The position numbers and the translations under genes are program-made. From Nocardioides sp. zg-DK7169 (lineage in GTDB: Bacteria; Actinomycetota; Actinomycetes; Propionibacteriales; Nocardioidaceae), in assembly GCF_013155365.1 (NCBI RefSeq), contig NZ_JABJRA010000015.1, positions 28,321-92,320 on the forward strand: 64,000 nucleotides of DNA, written 5' to 3'. This document shows, piece after piece, positions 33,266 through 41,556 of the stretch (positions are counted from its first letter, which is position 1; the number at the start of each line of letters is the position of its first letter). The notes under the pieces are model-generated. The model was not told the DNA's origin and did no database searches. It was given only the letters and a program-made list of their open reading frames with translations.

Positions 33266-34707
33266 CCGACCCTCTTCCCTCCGGCACCGCGAGCGCCGTG
33301 CTGGCGCGGCTGCGCGAGCTCCAGGCCGGCGACCTGCCGGTGCTCGGCGGACGCACTCTCGCCTACGTCTACGACTCCGGTCTCGCCGAGGTGGACCGGG
33401 TCGGGCGCGAGGCGGTGGCGGCCTACGCCGGCTCCAACGGCCTGGACCCCACGGCGTTCCCGAGCCTGCTGCGGATGGAGAACGACCTGGTCGGGTTCGC
33501 AACGCGGCTGCTCGACGCCCCGGAGGGCGCCGTGGGCACCGTGACCAGCGGCGGCACCGAGTCGGTGCTGCTCGCCGTGCAGGGCGCGCGCGACAGCCGC
33601 CCCGACGTCGCGCGCCCCACGATGGTCATCCCCTCGACCGCCCACGCCGCCTTCCACAAGGCCGCGCACTACTTCGGGGTCGAGGCGCGGGTGGTGCCCG
33701 TGGGCCCGGACTTCCGCGCCGACCCCGAGGCGATGGCCGCCGCGATCGACGACACCACCGTGCTGGTGGCGGCCAGCGCCCCCTCCTACGCCCACGGCGT
33801 GGTCGACCCGGTCGCCGAGGTCGCGGCGGCGGCCGCCGCGCGCGGCGTGCGCTGCCACGTCGACGCCTGCATCGGCGGCTGGGTCCTGCCGTACGCCGCC
33901 CGGCTGGGCCGCACCGTGCCGGCCTGGACCTTCGCGGTCCCCGGCGTCACCTCGGTCTCGGTCGACCTGCACAAGTACGCCTACGCCCCGAAGGGCGCCT
34001 CGCTGCTGCTGCACCGCACCCCCGCGCTGCGGCGCCCGCAGTTCTTCGCCTCCGCGGCGTGGCCGGGCTACACGATGCTCAACCCCACGATGCAGTCGAC
34101 ACGCTCCGGCGGTCCGCTGGCCGGTGCCTGGGCGGTGGTGACCACGCTCGGCGACGAGGGCTACGAGCGGCTCACCGCCGACGTGCTGGCCGCCGTCGAC
34201 CGGATCGTCGCCGGGGTCGCCGACCACCCCGGGCTGCACCTGGTGGCCGAGCCGGACTCGACACTGGTCGCGCTGGGCACCGACGCGAGCTGCGACCCGT
34301 TCACGGTGTGCGACGAGATGGCCGCGCGCGGGTGGTACGTCCAGCCGCAGATGAGCTTCGCCGGCGCGCCGGCCACGATCCACCTCTCGGTCAGCGCCGC
34401 CACCCTCGCCGGCGTCGAGGACCTCCTGGTCGCCCTGCGCGACTCGGTGGCCGCCGCGGTGGCGGCCGGGCCGGTCCGGGTCGACCCCGGCGTCGCGGCG
34501 TACGTCGAGGCGCTCGACCCCGCGGGGCTCGACGAGGCCGACTTCGACGGCCTGCTGGCCGCCTCGGGGCTGGCCGGCCAGGGGGCCGACGGCACGGTGG
34601 CGCTGCCCGAGCGGATGGCCGAGGTCAACGCGCTGCTCGACCTGGCCAGCCCGGCGATGCGCGAGGCGCTGCTGGTCGCCTTCCTGGACCGGCTGGCGCG
34701 CCCGTGA
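33262..34707 (+). CDS. PLP-dependent decarboxylase / sphingosine-phosphate-lyase-like enzyme
   Basis: A 481-residue fold-type I PLP enzyme. The cofactor-binding motifs are TVTSGGTESVLLAVQGAR, HVDACIGGWVLPYA and VDLHKYAYAPKGAS with the Schiff-base Lys. It matches the group II decarboxylase / sphingosine-1-phosphate lyase family (phosphate-group amine or long-chain base cleavage, or aromatic amino acid decarboxylation). The ATG overlaps the transporter stop, and its own stop overlaps ung. The last 80 residues are an added helical region. The substrate is open. Confidence 0.87.
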   Translation: MTDPLPSGTASAVLARLRELQAGDLPVLGGRTLAYVYDSGLAEVDRVGREAVAAYAGSNGLDPTAFPSLLRMENDLVGFATRLLDAPEGAVGTVTSGGTESVLLAVQGARDSRPDVARPTMVIPSTAHAAFHKAAHYFGVEARVVPVGPDFRADPEAMAAAIDDTTVLVAASAPSYAHGVVDPVAEVAAAAAARGVRCHVDACIGGWVLPYAARLGRTVPAWTFAVPGVTSVSVDLHKYAYAPKGASLLLHRTPALRRPQFFASAAWPGYTMLNPTMQSTRSGGPLAGAWAVVTTLGDEGYERLTADVLAAVDRIVAGVADHPGLHLVAEPDSTLVALGTDASCDPFTVCDEMAARGWYVQPQMSFAGAPATIHLSVSAATLAGVEDLLVALRDSVAAAVAAGPVRVDPGVAAYVEALDPAGLDEADFDGLLAASGLAGQGADGTVALPERMAEVNALLDLASPAMREALLVAFLDRLARP

Positions 34708-35396
34708 GCGCCCTGGAGCGGCTGGTCGACCGCGGCCTCGTCGCGCCGGACTGGGCGCACGCGCTGGCCCCCGTCGACGCGCTGATCGGCGAGCTCGGGG
34801 ACTTCCTGCGCGCCGAGCTCGCGGCCGGGCGGCCCTACCTGCCCGAGGGCGATCGGGTCTTCCGCGCCTTCGAGCGCCCGTTGGCCGACGTGCGGGTGCT
34901 CATCGTCGGGCAGGACCCCTACCCGACCCCGGGGCACCCGATCGGGCTGAGCTTCGCCGTCGACGCCGAGGTGCGCCCGCTGCCGCGCAGCCTGGCCAAC
35001 ATCTACCGCGAGGCGACCGAGGACCTGGGGATCACGATGCCCGCCCACGGCGACCTCACCGCCTGGGCCGACCGCGGGGTGATGCTGCTCAACCGGGTGC
35101 TGACCGTGCGGCCCGGCGAGTCCGGCTCGCACCGCCGGCGCGGCTGGGAGCAGGTCACCGAGTGCGCGATCCGCGCCCTCGCCGCCCGCGGCGGGCCGCT
35201 CGCGGCGATCCTGTGGGGCCGCGACGCCCAGTCGCTCACCCCGCTCCTCGACGGCGTGGGGGTGGTCGCCTCCGCGCACCCGTCGCCGCTGTCGGCGCGC
35301 CGCGGGTTCTTCGGCTCCCGGCCCTTCAGCCGCGTGGACGCGCTGCTCCTCGAGCAGGGCGGCGCCCCGGTCGACTGGACGCTCCCGATGGAATAA
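34704..35396 (+). CDS. ung: Uracil-DNA glycosylase (family 1)
   Basis: A 230-residue UDG. The water-activating loop is VGQDPYPTPGHPIGLSFAVD, the uracil Asn is in VMLLNRVLTV, and the minor-groove loop is AHPSPLSARRGFFGSRPFS. The usual GQDPYH is GQDPYP, as in other actinobacterial Ung proteins. It removes uracil from DNA. The GTG start overlaps the previous gene (GTGA), so its expression is tied to a metabolic operon. Confidence 0.94.
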   Translation: MSALERLVDRGLVAPDWAHALAPVDALIGELGDFLRAELAAGRPYLPEGDRVFRAFERPLADVRVLIVGQDPYPTPGHPIGLSFAVDAEVRPLPRSLANIYREATEDLGITMPAHGDLTAWADRGVMLLNRVLTVRPGESGSHRRRGWEQVTECAIRALAARGGPLAAILWGRDAQSLTPLLDGVGVVASAHPSPLSARRGFFGSRPFSRVDALLLEQGGAPVDWTLPME

Positions 35397-35424
35397 AGTT
35401 GAAGATCAAACCATTGGAGTGAGC

Positions 35425-36222
35425 ATGGACGCGCCGAACACCCCCACCCCCGCGGACCGGATGCCGGCCCTCTACCTCGGGCACGGCGCTCCCCCGCTCC
35501 TTGACGACCCGGTCTGGTCGGGCCAGCTGGCGACGCTCGCCCGCGAGCTCCCGCGCCCGAAGGCGATCCTGATCGTCAGCGCCCACTGGGAGTCCGCCCC
35601 GCTCAGCCTCAGCGGCAACGGCGCGCCGCTGGTCTACGACTTCGGCGGCTTCGACCCGAAGTACTACCGGATGACCTACCAGACCCCGGACTCGACCGCG
35701 CTCGCGCAGCGGGTGGCGGCGATGATGCCGGACACCGAGCCGGTCCACCAGCACGTGAGCCGCGGCCTCGACCACGGCGCCTGGGTGCCGCTGAAGATCA
35801 TGTACCCCGAGGCCGACATCCCGGTGCTCCAGATGTCGCTGCCGACCCACGACCCGGAGCGGCTGATGCGCCTGGGCGCGCGGCTGCGCCCGCTGCGTGA
35901 GGAGGGCGTGCTCGTGGTCGGCTCCGGGTTCCTCACCCACGGCCTGCCGTTCCTCACCGAGTTCCGCATCGACGCCGCGGCGCCGGGCTGGTCGCGCGAG
36001 TTCGACGCCTGGGCCGCGGAGGCGATCGCCCGCGGGGACGTCGACGAGCTCGCGGCGTACCGCGACCGCGCGCCCGGGATGCCCTACGCGCATCCCACCG
36101 TCGAGCACTACACGCCGCTGTTCGTGACCCTCGGCGCCGCGAGCGCCCCCGAGGTGCCGGCCGAGCAGATCATCGACGGCTTCTGGATGGGGCTCTCGAA
36201 GCGGAGCCTGCAGGTCGCCTGA
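35425..36222 (+). CDS. DODA-type extradiol ring-cleavage dioxygenase (YgiD-like)
   Basis: A 265-residue class III extradiol dioxygenase homologue. Metal-binding and active-site His occur in YLGHGAPPLL, VSAHWESAPL, RGLDHGAWVPLK and HPTVEHYTPLFVTLGA. The family cleaves catechol-type rings such as DOPA. The ATG at 35425 has a GGAG ribosome binding site; a GTG six bases upstream is less well placed. An A+T-rich stretch upstream (about 35390-35415), with the small inverted repeat TTGA-AGA-TCAA, probably holds its promoter. Confidence 0.88.
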   Translation: MDAPNTPTPADRMPALYLGHGAPPLLDDPVWSGQLATLARELPRPKAILIVSAHWESAPLSLSGNGAPLVYDFGGFDPKYYRMTYQTPDSTALAQRVAAMMPDTEPVHQHVSRGLDHGAWVPLKIMYPEADIPVLQMSLPTHDPERLMRLGARLRPLREEGVLVVGSGFLTHGLPFLTEFRIDAAAPGWSREFDAWAAEAIARGDVDELAAYRDRAPGMPYAHPTVEHYTPLFVTLGAASAPEVPAEQIIDGFWMGLSKRSLQVA

Positions 36223-36245
36223 CGCGGCGCGCGGCCCGGACGCGA

Positions 36246-36303
36246 TAGTCCGCCACACAGGTGTCGTCGATCGGCCTCGACCCGACACCTGTGTGGCGGA
36301 CTA
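36246..36303. terminator. Bidirectional hairpin with a perfect 21-bp stem
   Basis: The arms 36246-36266 and 36283-36303 are perfectly complementary over 21 bp around a 16-base loop. The hairpin sits between the convergent dioxygenase and aldehyde dehydrogenase genes (24 bp after one stop, 9 bp before the other), so it can terminate both transcripts. No T-tract follows. The stem is unusually long. Confidence 0.85.
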
Positions 36304-36311
36304 CTCGCCCC

Positions 36312-37952
36312 TCAGCGGATCCGGAAGCGCCGCATCATCTTCAGCCCGCCCAGCATCTGCTCGACGTAGGTGTCGTAGTCCTGGCCGGGCCGGATGCCCA
36401 TCACCTGCTTCTTCAGCACCGCGAGGTTCTGCACGTCGGTGTACTTCAGCAGGCCCTGGTCGCCGTGCCGGGCGCCGACGCCGGACTGCTTGATCCCGCC
36501 GGACGGCGTCCCCTTGGAGGCGTACGCCGTGGCGAGGGCGTCGTTGACGTTGACGTTGCCGGCCTCGATGCGGCGCGCCACCTTCTCGGCGCGCGCGACG
36601 TCGCCGCTCCACACCGAGGCGTTGAGGCCGTAGTCGGTGTCGTTGGCCAGCGCGATCGCCTCCTCGACCGTGCGGTAGCGGTGCAGGGCGACCACCGGCC
36701 CGAAGGTCTCGGTGACCCCGCAGGCCATCTCGGAGGTGACGCCCTCCAGGATCGTCGGCTCGAAGAACGCCGGGCCGAGGTCGGGCCGGGCCCGCCCGCC
36801 GGTGACGACGTGCGCGCCCTTGGCGACGGCGTCCTCGACGTGGGCGTAGACGCGTGCCAGGTGGTCGGGCGAGATCAGCGAGCCGACGTCCGGCCCGAAG
36901 TCGTACGCCGCCCCGATCACGAGCGCCTCGGTGGCCTTGACGAAGGCCGCCTTCAGCTCCTCGTAGCGACTGTCGGGCAGGTAGATGCGCTCGATGTGCA
37001 TGCAGATCTGGCCGGTGTTGCCGAACACGCCGAACAGGGCACCGTCGACCCACTCGTCGGCGTCGACGTCGTCCAGGACGACCATCGGGTTCTTCCCGCC
37101 GAGCTCCAGGCAGCACCCGATCAGGTTGCGCCCGGCACGCTCGCCGATCACCCGCCCGGTGGCGGTGGACCCGGTGAACATGACGTAGCTGGCGTTGTCG
37201 ATCAGCGTCGGACCGACGTCGGGGCCCTCGCCGCAGACCACCTGGAACAGCCCCTTGGGCAGTCCGGCACGCTCGAGCAGCGCGATCCCGTGCAGCGGCG
37301 ACAGCGCGGTCTTGTTGTCCGGCTTGAGCACCACCGCGTTGCCGGCCATCAGCGCCGGGATCGCGTCGGAGAGCCCGGTGGCGAAGGGGAAGTTCCACGG
37401 CGCGATGATCGCGACGACGCCCTTGGGCCGGCGGATCTCCGTCGAGGACGACACCAGCGGCACCGGTCCACCGCGGGTGGTCGAGGACAGCAGCCGCGGC
37501 GCGCGCTTGAGGTAGTGACTGATCACCATCGGCGGGTCGCAGGTCTCCTCGACCGCCATCCGCCGGTTCTTCCCGCTCTCGGCCTGGATCAGGTCGGCGG
37601 TGGTGTGGGTGGCCTCGAGCAGCAGCCGGTGGGCGGTGCGGAAGACCCGCATCCGCTTGCGCACCGGCCAGGCGGCCCAGACCCGCTGCGCCTCCCGGGC
37701 CCGCGCGAACGCCTCCTCGATGTCGGAGGGGCTCGACTGCGGGAGGTCCACGAGCTTCTCGCCGGTGTAGACCTCGGTCAGCGGCCAGGGGGTCGCCCCG
37801 GACGAGGGCACCCGGGCCACCAGGGAGCGCAGGAACGCGTCGGTGATCGACGCCGGGCGGGTGGGACCGGGGCGCGGCGTACCGGTGGCGGCGTCCGGCC
37901 CGGCCGCCGCGCCTTCCGTGGTGGCGACGTCGCTGGAGCTGGCGATGTGCAT
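36312..37952 (-). CDS. Aldehyde dehydrogenase (succinate-semialdehyde dehydrogenase-like)
   Basis: A 546-residue ALDH. Motifs are VVAIIAPWNFPFATGL, the NAD loop FTGSTATGRVIGERAGR, the general base in CLELGGKNPMVVL, the catalytic Cys in GNTGQICMHIERIYLP, and ETFGPVVALHRY. It oxidises an aldehyde to the acid with NAD(P). Similarity is to the GabD2/SSADH branch, but the neighbouring GMC alcohol oxidase suggests the two oxidise an alcohol to an acid in series. It follows the GMC gene by 3 bp. Confidence 0.9.
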   Translation of the reverse strand: MHIASSSDVATTEGAAAGPDAATGTPRPGPTRPASITDAFLRSLVARVPSSGATPWPLTEVYTGEKLVDLPQSSPSDIEEAFARAREAQRVWAAWPVRKRMRVFRTAHRLLLEATHTTADLIQAESGKNRRMAVEETCDPPMVISHYLKRAPRLLSSTTRGGPVPLVSSSTEIRRPKGVVAIIAPWNFPFATGLSDAIPALMAGNAVVLKPDNKTALSPLHGIALLERAGLPKGLFQVVCGEGPDVGPTLIDNASYVMFTGSTATGRVIGERAGRNLIGCCLELGGKNPMVVLDDVDADEWVDGALFGVFGNTGQICMHIERIYLPDSRYEELKAAFVKATEALVIGAAYDFGPDVGSLISPDHLARVYAHVEDAVAKGAHVVTGGRARPDLGPAFFEPTILEGVTSEMACGVTETFGPVVALHRYRTVEEAIALANDTDYGLNASVWSGDVARAEKVARRIEAGNVNVNDALATAYASKGTPSGGIKQSGVGARHGDQGLLKYTDVQNLAVLKKQVMGIRPGQDYDTYVEQMLGGLKMMRRFRIR

Positions 37953-37955
37953 GGC

Positions 37956-39578
37956 TCAGGCCTTTCCGAGGACGAGCGCGGCGCCGCGCTCGCCGATCAT
38001 GATCGCGGGCGCGTTGGTGTTGCCTCCGGTGATCGACGGCATGATCGAGGCGTCGGCGACCCGCAGCCCCTCGATGCCGCGGACCTTGAGGTCGGGGGTG
38101 ACCACGGCGCGCTCGTCGGTGCCCATCCGGGCGGTGCCGACGCCGTGGTAGACCGACGTGGCGCGGTTGAGGATCTGGCTGCGCAGGTCGGGCCCGCGTA
38201 CGCCGGCGCCGGGGTGGATCTCGCTCTTGATCGAGCCGCCGAACGCCGCGGAGCCGAGGATCTCGCGGACCATCTCCGAGCCCTCGACGAGGGTGTCGAG
38301 GTCGCGTCGGTCGGCCAGGTAGTTCGGGTCGATCAGCGGCGCGGCGGTCGGGTCGGCGGAGGCGAGGCGGAGCGTGCCGCGGCTGCGCGGGTAGATCAGC
38401 GTGGTGAGCACGGTCAGCGCCGGGCGCTGGTCGACGTCGTGGCGCACCGGGGCGTCCTGGTTGGGCGAGACGTAGGCCCACGGCAGCAGGTGCAGCTGGA
38501 GGTCGGGCACGTCGGTGGCCTGGGAGGTGCGCACGAAGCCGACCGACTCGAAGACCGAGTTGGCCAGGAAGGTCCCGCCGCGGGTGAGCTCCTTGGCCAG
38601 ACCCTTGGCGAAGAACAGCGCGTTGCCGCGCAGCGTCGAGGAGGTCGCGTGGAAGGTCATCGCGTGGAACATGTGGTCGTGCAGGTTGTCGCCGACCGGC
38701 AGGTCCGCGACACAGGCGATGCCGTGCTGGGCGAGGTGCTCGGCCGGGCCGATCCCCGAGAGCATCAGCAGCTGCGGGGTGCCGATGAAGCCCGCCGAGA
38801 GGATGACCTCCTTGCCGGCGCGCACCACCCGACTGCCACCGTCCTTGTCGCGCACCCGGACCCCGACCGCGCGCCCGTTCTCGACCACGACCTTGGTCGC
38901 CAGGACCCGCGTCTGGACCTCGAGGGTGCGCGGCGCGAGGTGGTGCACGTAGCCGCGCGAGGCGCTGTAGCGCAGCCCGTCCACGGCGTTCTGCTGCATC
39001 CGGCCGATGCCCTCCTGGGAGGCGCCGTTGTAGTCGTCGAGGATCTTCACGCCCAGGGTGTCGGAGGTCGCCTGGATGAACTGCAGGGTGCCCTCCTGCG
39101 GGTTCGGGTTGACCCCGACCCGGATCGGGCCGCCGGCGCCGCGGTACTCGTCGGCGCCGCCCTCGTAGTCCTCCATGCGCTTGTACGCCGCGTTGACGCT
39201 GTCGGCGTCCCAGCCGGTGCAGCCTTCCGCGGCCCAGGAGTCGTAGTTGGCCCGGTTGCCGCGCACGTAGACCATGCCGTTGACCGAGCTGGAGCCGCCG
39301 AGCACCTTGCCACGGGGGGCCGGCATCCTGCGCCCGAGGATGTGCTGCTGGGGCACGGTGTAGTAGCCCCAGTCGTTGAGCCGCTTGATCCGCGGCTCGG
39401 CGTGCATCGGCCCGATCATGCCGGGCTTCTTGGTCAGCAGCTGGTTGTCGCTCTTGCCGGCCTCGAGCAGGATCACGCTCGCGCCGGACTGGGCCAGCCG
39501 GCCGGCTATGGCGGAGCCGGCGCTGCCGGAGCCGACGACGACGTAGTCAGCCTCGTGGGAGTAGGGGGTCTTGGCCAT
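37956..39578 (-). CDS. GMC-family FAD oxidoreductase (choline dehydrogenase-like)
   Basis: A 540-residue GMC flavoprotein. The FAD-binding motif is YVVVGSGSAGSAIAGRLA, GMC signature 1 is GKVLGGSSSVNGMVYVRG, signature 2 lies around SAGFIGTPQLLMLSGIGPAE, and the C-terminal active-site region contains VYHGVGTARMG and NTNAPAIMIGERGA. It oxidises an alcohol to an aldehyde, which the downstream ALDH can take further. Its promoter region contains a TetR-like inverted repeat and a KstR-like box. Confidence 0.92.
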   Translation of the reverse strand: MAKTPYSHEADYVVVGSGSAGSAIAGRLAQSGASVILLEAGKSDNQLLTKKPGMIGPMHAEPRIKRLNDWGYYTVPQQHILGRRMPAPRGKVLGGSSSVNGMVYVRGNRANYDSWAAEGCTGWDADSVNAAYKRMEDYEGGADEYRGAGGPIRVGVNPNPQEGTLQFIQATSDTLGVKILDDYNGASQEGIGRMQQNAVDGLRYSASRGYVHHLAPRTLEVQTRVLATKVVVENGRAVGVRVRDKDGGSRVVRAGKEVILSAGFIGTPQLLMLSGIGPAEHLAQHGIACVADLPVGDNLHDHMFHAMTFHATSSTLRGNALFFAKGLAKELTRGGTFLANSVFESVGFVRTSQATDVPDLQLHLLPWAYVSPNQDAPVRHDVDQRPALTVLTTLIYPRSRGTLRLASADPTAAPLIDPNYLADRRDLDTLVEGSEMVREILGSAAFGGSIKSEIHPGAGVRGPDLRSQILNRATSVYHGVGTARMGTDERAVVTPDLKVRGIEGLRVADASIMPSITGGNTNAPAIMIGERGAALVLGKA

Positions 39579-39614
39579 CTCAGATACCTCGTTCGGGCCG
39601 GCGGCGGCGGGTCA

Positions 39615-39633
39615 CATACTGACGGAATGTATG
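39615..39633. promoter_or_regulatory. TetR-like inverted repeat over the GMC promoter
   Basis: CATAC-N9-GTATG overlaps a plausible minus-strand -10 (TACATT, 39631-39626). A -35-like TTGACG lies at 39652-39647, with a short 15-bp spacer. This suggests repressor control of the GMC-ALDH operon. Confidence 0.45.
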
Positions 39634-39656
39634 CGTGGTCACACTACGTCAACGAC

Positions 39657-39670
39657 TGGAACCGGTTCTA
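39657..39670. promoter_or_regulatory. KstR-like box between GMC and pdxY
   Basis: TGGAACCGGTTCTA fits TNNAACNNGTTNNA, the consensus of the actinobacterial steroid-catabolism repressor KstR. It lies just upstream of the putative -35 of the GMC gene. A second site of the same pattern precedes the SDR operon at 42306. Confidence 0.5.
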
Positions 39671-39730
39671 GTTCTGCCCGACCCTCGACCGATCTGCCCG
39701 GACGTCGGGAGCGAGGGCCACAATGGCGCC

Positions 39731-40582
39731 ATGAAGCTGCTGTCCATCCAGTCCTCGGTCGCCTACGGACACGTCGGCAACTCCGCCGCCGTGTTCCCGC
39801 TCCAGCGGCTCGGCCACGAGGTCTGGGCGGTCAACACCGTCCACTTCTCCAACCACACCGGGTACGGCGCGTGGCGCGGCCCGCTCCTGCCGGCCTCCGA
39901 CGTGCGCGACGTCGTGATCGGCATCGAGGAGCGCGGCGCCTTCCCCGAGGTGAGCGCGGTGCTGTCGGGCTACCAGGGCGGCGAGGACATCGGCGAGGTG
40001 ATCATCGACGCGGTGGCGCGGGTCAAGGCCGCGAACCCGGCCGCGACCTACACCTGCGACCCGGTGATGGGCAACGCCCGCTCCGGCTGCTTCGTGAACC
40101 CCGCGATCCCGGTGCTGCTGCGCGAGAAGGTCGTGCCGGTCGCCGACATCATCACGCCCAACCAGTTCGAGCTCGGCTACCTCACCGACACCGAGCCGCG
40201 CACCCTCGACGACATCCTGGCCTCCGCCGACGCGGCCCGCGCGATGGGCCCGAGCACGGTGCTGGTGACGAGCGTGGAGCGCAGCGACCGCCCCGACGAC
40301 ACCATCGAGATGATGGTCGTCCACGACGACGGCGCCTGGCTGGTGCGCACGCCGTACCTCCCGATGAAGGCCAACGGCTCCGGCGACATCACCTCGGCGC
40401 TCTTCACCGCCCACCTGCACACCACCGGCGACCCGGCGGTGGCGCTCGGCCGCACCGCCTCGTCGGTCTTCGGCGTGCTGCGCACGACGCTGGAGAGCGG
40501 CGAGCGCGAGCTGCAGATCGTGGCCGGCCAGGAGCACATCGCCCACCCGGCCGAGGAGTTCGAGGTCGAGCGGGTCCGCTGA
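39731..40582 (+). CDS. pdxY: Pyridoxal kinase
   Basis: A 283-residue ribokinase-fold kinase starting MKLLSIQSSVAYGHVGNSAA, with NTVHFSNHTGYG, TPNQFELGYLTD and the anion-hole/catalytic region MKANGSGDITSALFTAHL (catalytic Asp). It phosphorylates pyridoxal to PLP in the salvage route, complementing PdxH encoded at 61479. The ATG gives the conserved N-terminus; an upstream in-frame GTG would add unconserved residues. Confidence 0.93.
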   Translation: MKLLSIQSSVAYGHVGNSAAVFPLQRLGHEVWAVNTVHFSNHTGYGAWRGPLLPASDVRDVVIGIEERGAFPEVSAVLSGYQGGEDIGEVIIDAVARVKAANPAATYTCDPVMGNARSGCFVNPAIPVLLREKVVPVADIITPNQFELGYLTDTEPRTLDDILASADAARAMGPSTVLVTSVERSDRPDDTIEMMVVHDDGAWLVRTPYLPMKANGSGDITSALFTAHLHTTGDPAVALGRTASSVFGVLRTTLESGERELQIVAGQEHIAHPAEEFEVERVR

Positions 40583-40588
40583 GCGGGG

Positions 40589-40605
40589 CGCCCCCGCCGG
40601 GGGCG
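40589..40605. terminator. Hairpin between pdxY and tRNA-Thr
   Basis: CGCCCCC-GCC-GGGGGCG forms a 7-bp GC stem with a 3-base loop, 7 bp after the pdxY stop and just before the convergent tRNA gene. It probably ends both transcripts. Confidence 0.65.
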
Positions 40606-40613
40606 GGTCGGGC

Positions 40614-40689
40614 TGGAGCCGGTGACAGGGGTCGAACCCGCGACATCCTCATTACAAATGAGGCGCTCTACCAACTGAGCTACACCGGC
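40614..40689 (-). tRNA. tRNA-Thr (anticodon TGT)
   Basis: The minus strand folds as a complete cloverleaf. The acceptor stem is GCCGGTG with CACCGGC, the D arm is GCTC...GAGC, the anticodon arm is CCTCA-TTTGTAA-TGAGG with anticodon TGT (reads ACA), and the T loop is TTCGACC. A genomic CCA occupies 40614-40616. Confidence 0.96.
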
Positions 40690-40762
40690 AGCGGCCCGGG
40701 CGGGCCGGCGCCCATGCTAGCCAGCACGGGCCGCCGGCGCCGCGTCGGGCGCTGGTGTGGTC

Positions 40763-41527
40763 CTAGGAGAAGAAGGTGCCGCCGCCGTCCACGGTGAGCG
40801 TGCAGCCGGTGACATAGCTGGCGTCCGGGCCGGCGAGGAAGACCGCGGCGCGCCCGACGTCGCTCTCCGCATCGCCAGGACGAGGCACCGAGAGGTGGCG
40901 CAGCACGCCCTTGAGCTCCTGGGGGCGCTCGTCGAAGTGCGCCTTCGCGCCCTCGGTGAGCACGAACGGCGCCAGGTTGTTGACCGTGATCCCGTGGCGG
41001 CCCCACTCGCGCGCGGCGACCCGGGTCAGCCCGCCGACGCCGGCCTTCGCCGCGACGTACGCGCCGTACCCGGCGAGGCCGCCGGGGTCGGAGGCGGAGC
41101 GCAGGTTGATGACGCGCCCGCCGCCCTCTTCGAGCGTCCCCTTGAGGTGCGGGAAGCAGGCACGCATGAAGTAGTAGGTCGCCTTCGGGCCGGTGTCGAG
41201 CGCGAGGTCGATCTCGGCGTCGGTGGCGTCCTCGAACGCCGTCTGCACCGAGGCCATCGCGTTGTTGACCAGGATGTCGACGGTGCCGAAGCGCTCGACG
41301 ACCCTCGCCACGCCGGCGTCGACCTGCGCGGAGTCGCGGATGTCGCAGCCCAGCCCGATCGCGGGCGCGTGTTGCTCCAGCTCGCCCGCCATCGCCTCCG
41401 CTCCCGCGGCGTCCAGGTCGAGCACCGCGACCCGCGCGCCCTCCTTGGCCATCGCCCGTGCGATGCCGGCGCCCACGCCGCGCGCCGCGCCGGTGACCAG
41501 CGCGACCTTGCCGTCCAGCACTCCCAT
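40763..41527 (-). CDS. SDR-family oxidoreductase
   Basis: A 254-residue classical short-chain dehydrogenase. The cofactor loop is ALVTGAARGVGAGIARAM, followed by DILVNNAMAS, the catalytic Ser in INLRSASDPGG, and YVAAK (catalytic Tyr and Lys). The C-terminus is YVTGCTLTVDGGGTF. The ATG at 41527 has a GAGGGGG ribosome binding site and the usual SDR N-terminus; an ATG 18 bases upstream is possible. It lies downstream of another SDR, probably in one operon behind a KstR-like box, so a sterol or hydroxyacyl substrate is conceivable. Confidence 0.9.
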   Translation of the reverse strand: MGVLDGKVALVTGAARGVGAGIARAMAKEGARVAVLDLDAAGAEAMAGELEQHAPAIGLGCDIRDSAQVDAGVARVVERFGTVDILVNNAMASVQTAFEDATDAEIDLALDTGPKATYYFMRACFPHLKGTLEEGGGRVINLRSASDPGGLAGYGAYVAAKAGVGGLTRVAAREWGRHGITVNNLAPFVLTEGAKAHFDERPQELKGVLRHLSVPRPGDAESDVGRAAVFLAGPDASYVTGCTLTVDGGGTFFS

Positions 41528-41556
41528 GCCTGCCCCCTCGCTCATCCGTCCCGTGC

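Noticed and set aside
30626..33502. 958-codon open frame antisense to the PhaC-like and MFS genes
   Set aside because: Low-complexity Arg/Gly/His-rich translation, no start context, fully covered by two well-supported genes on the plus strand.
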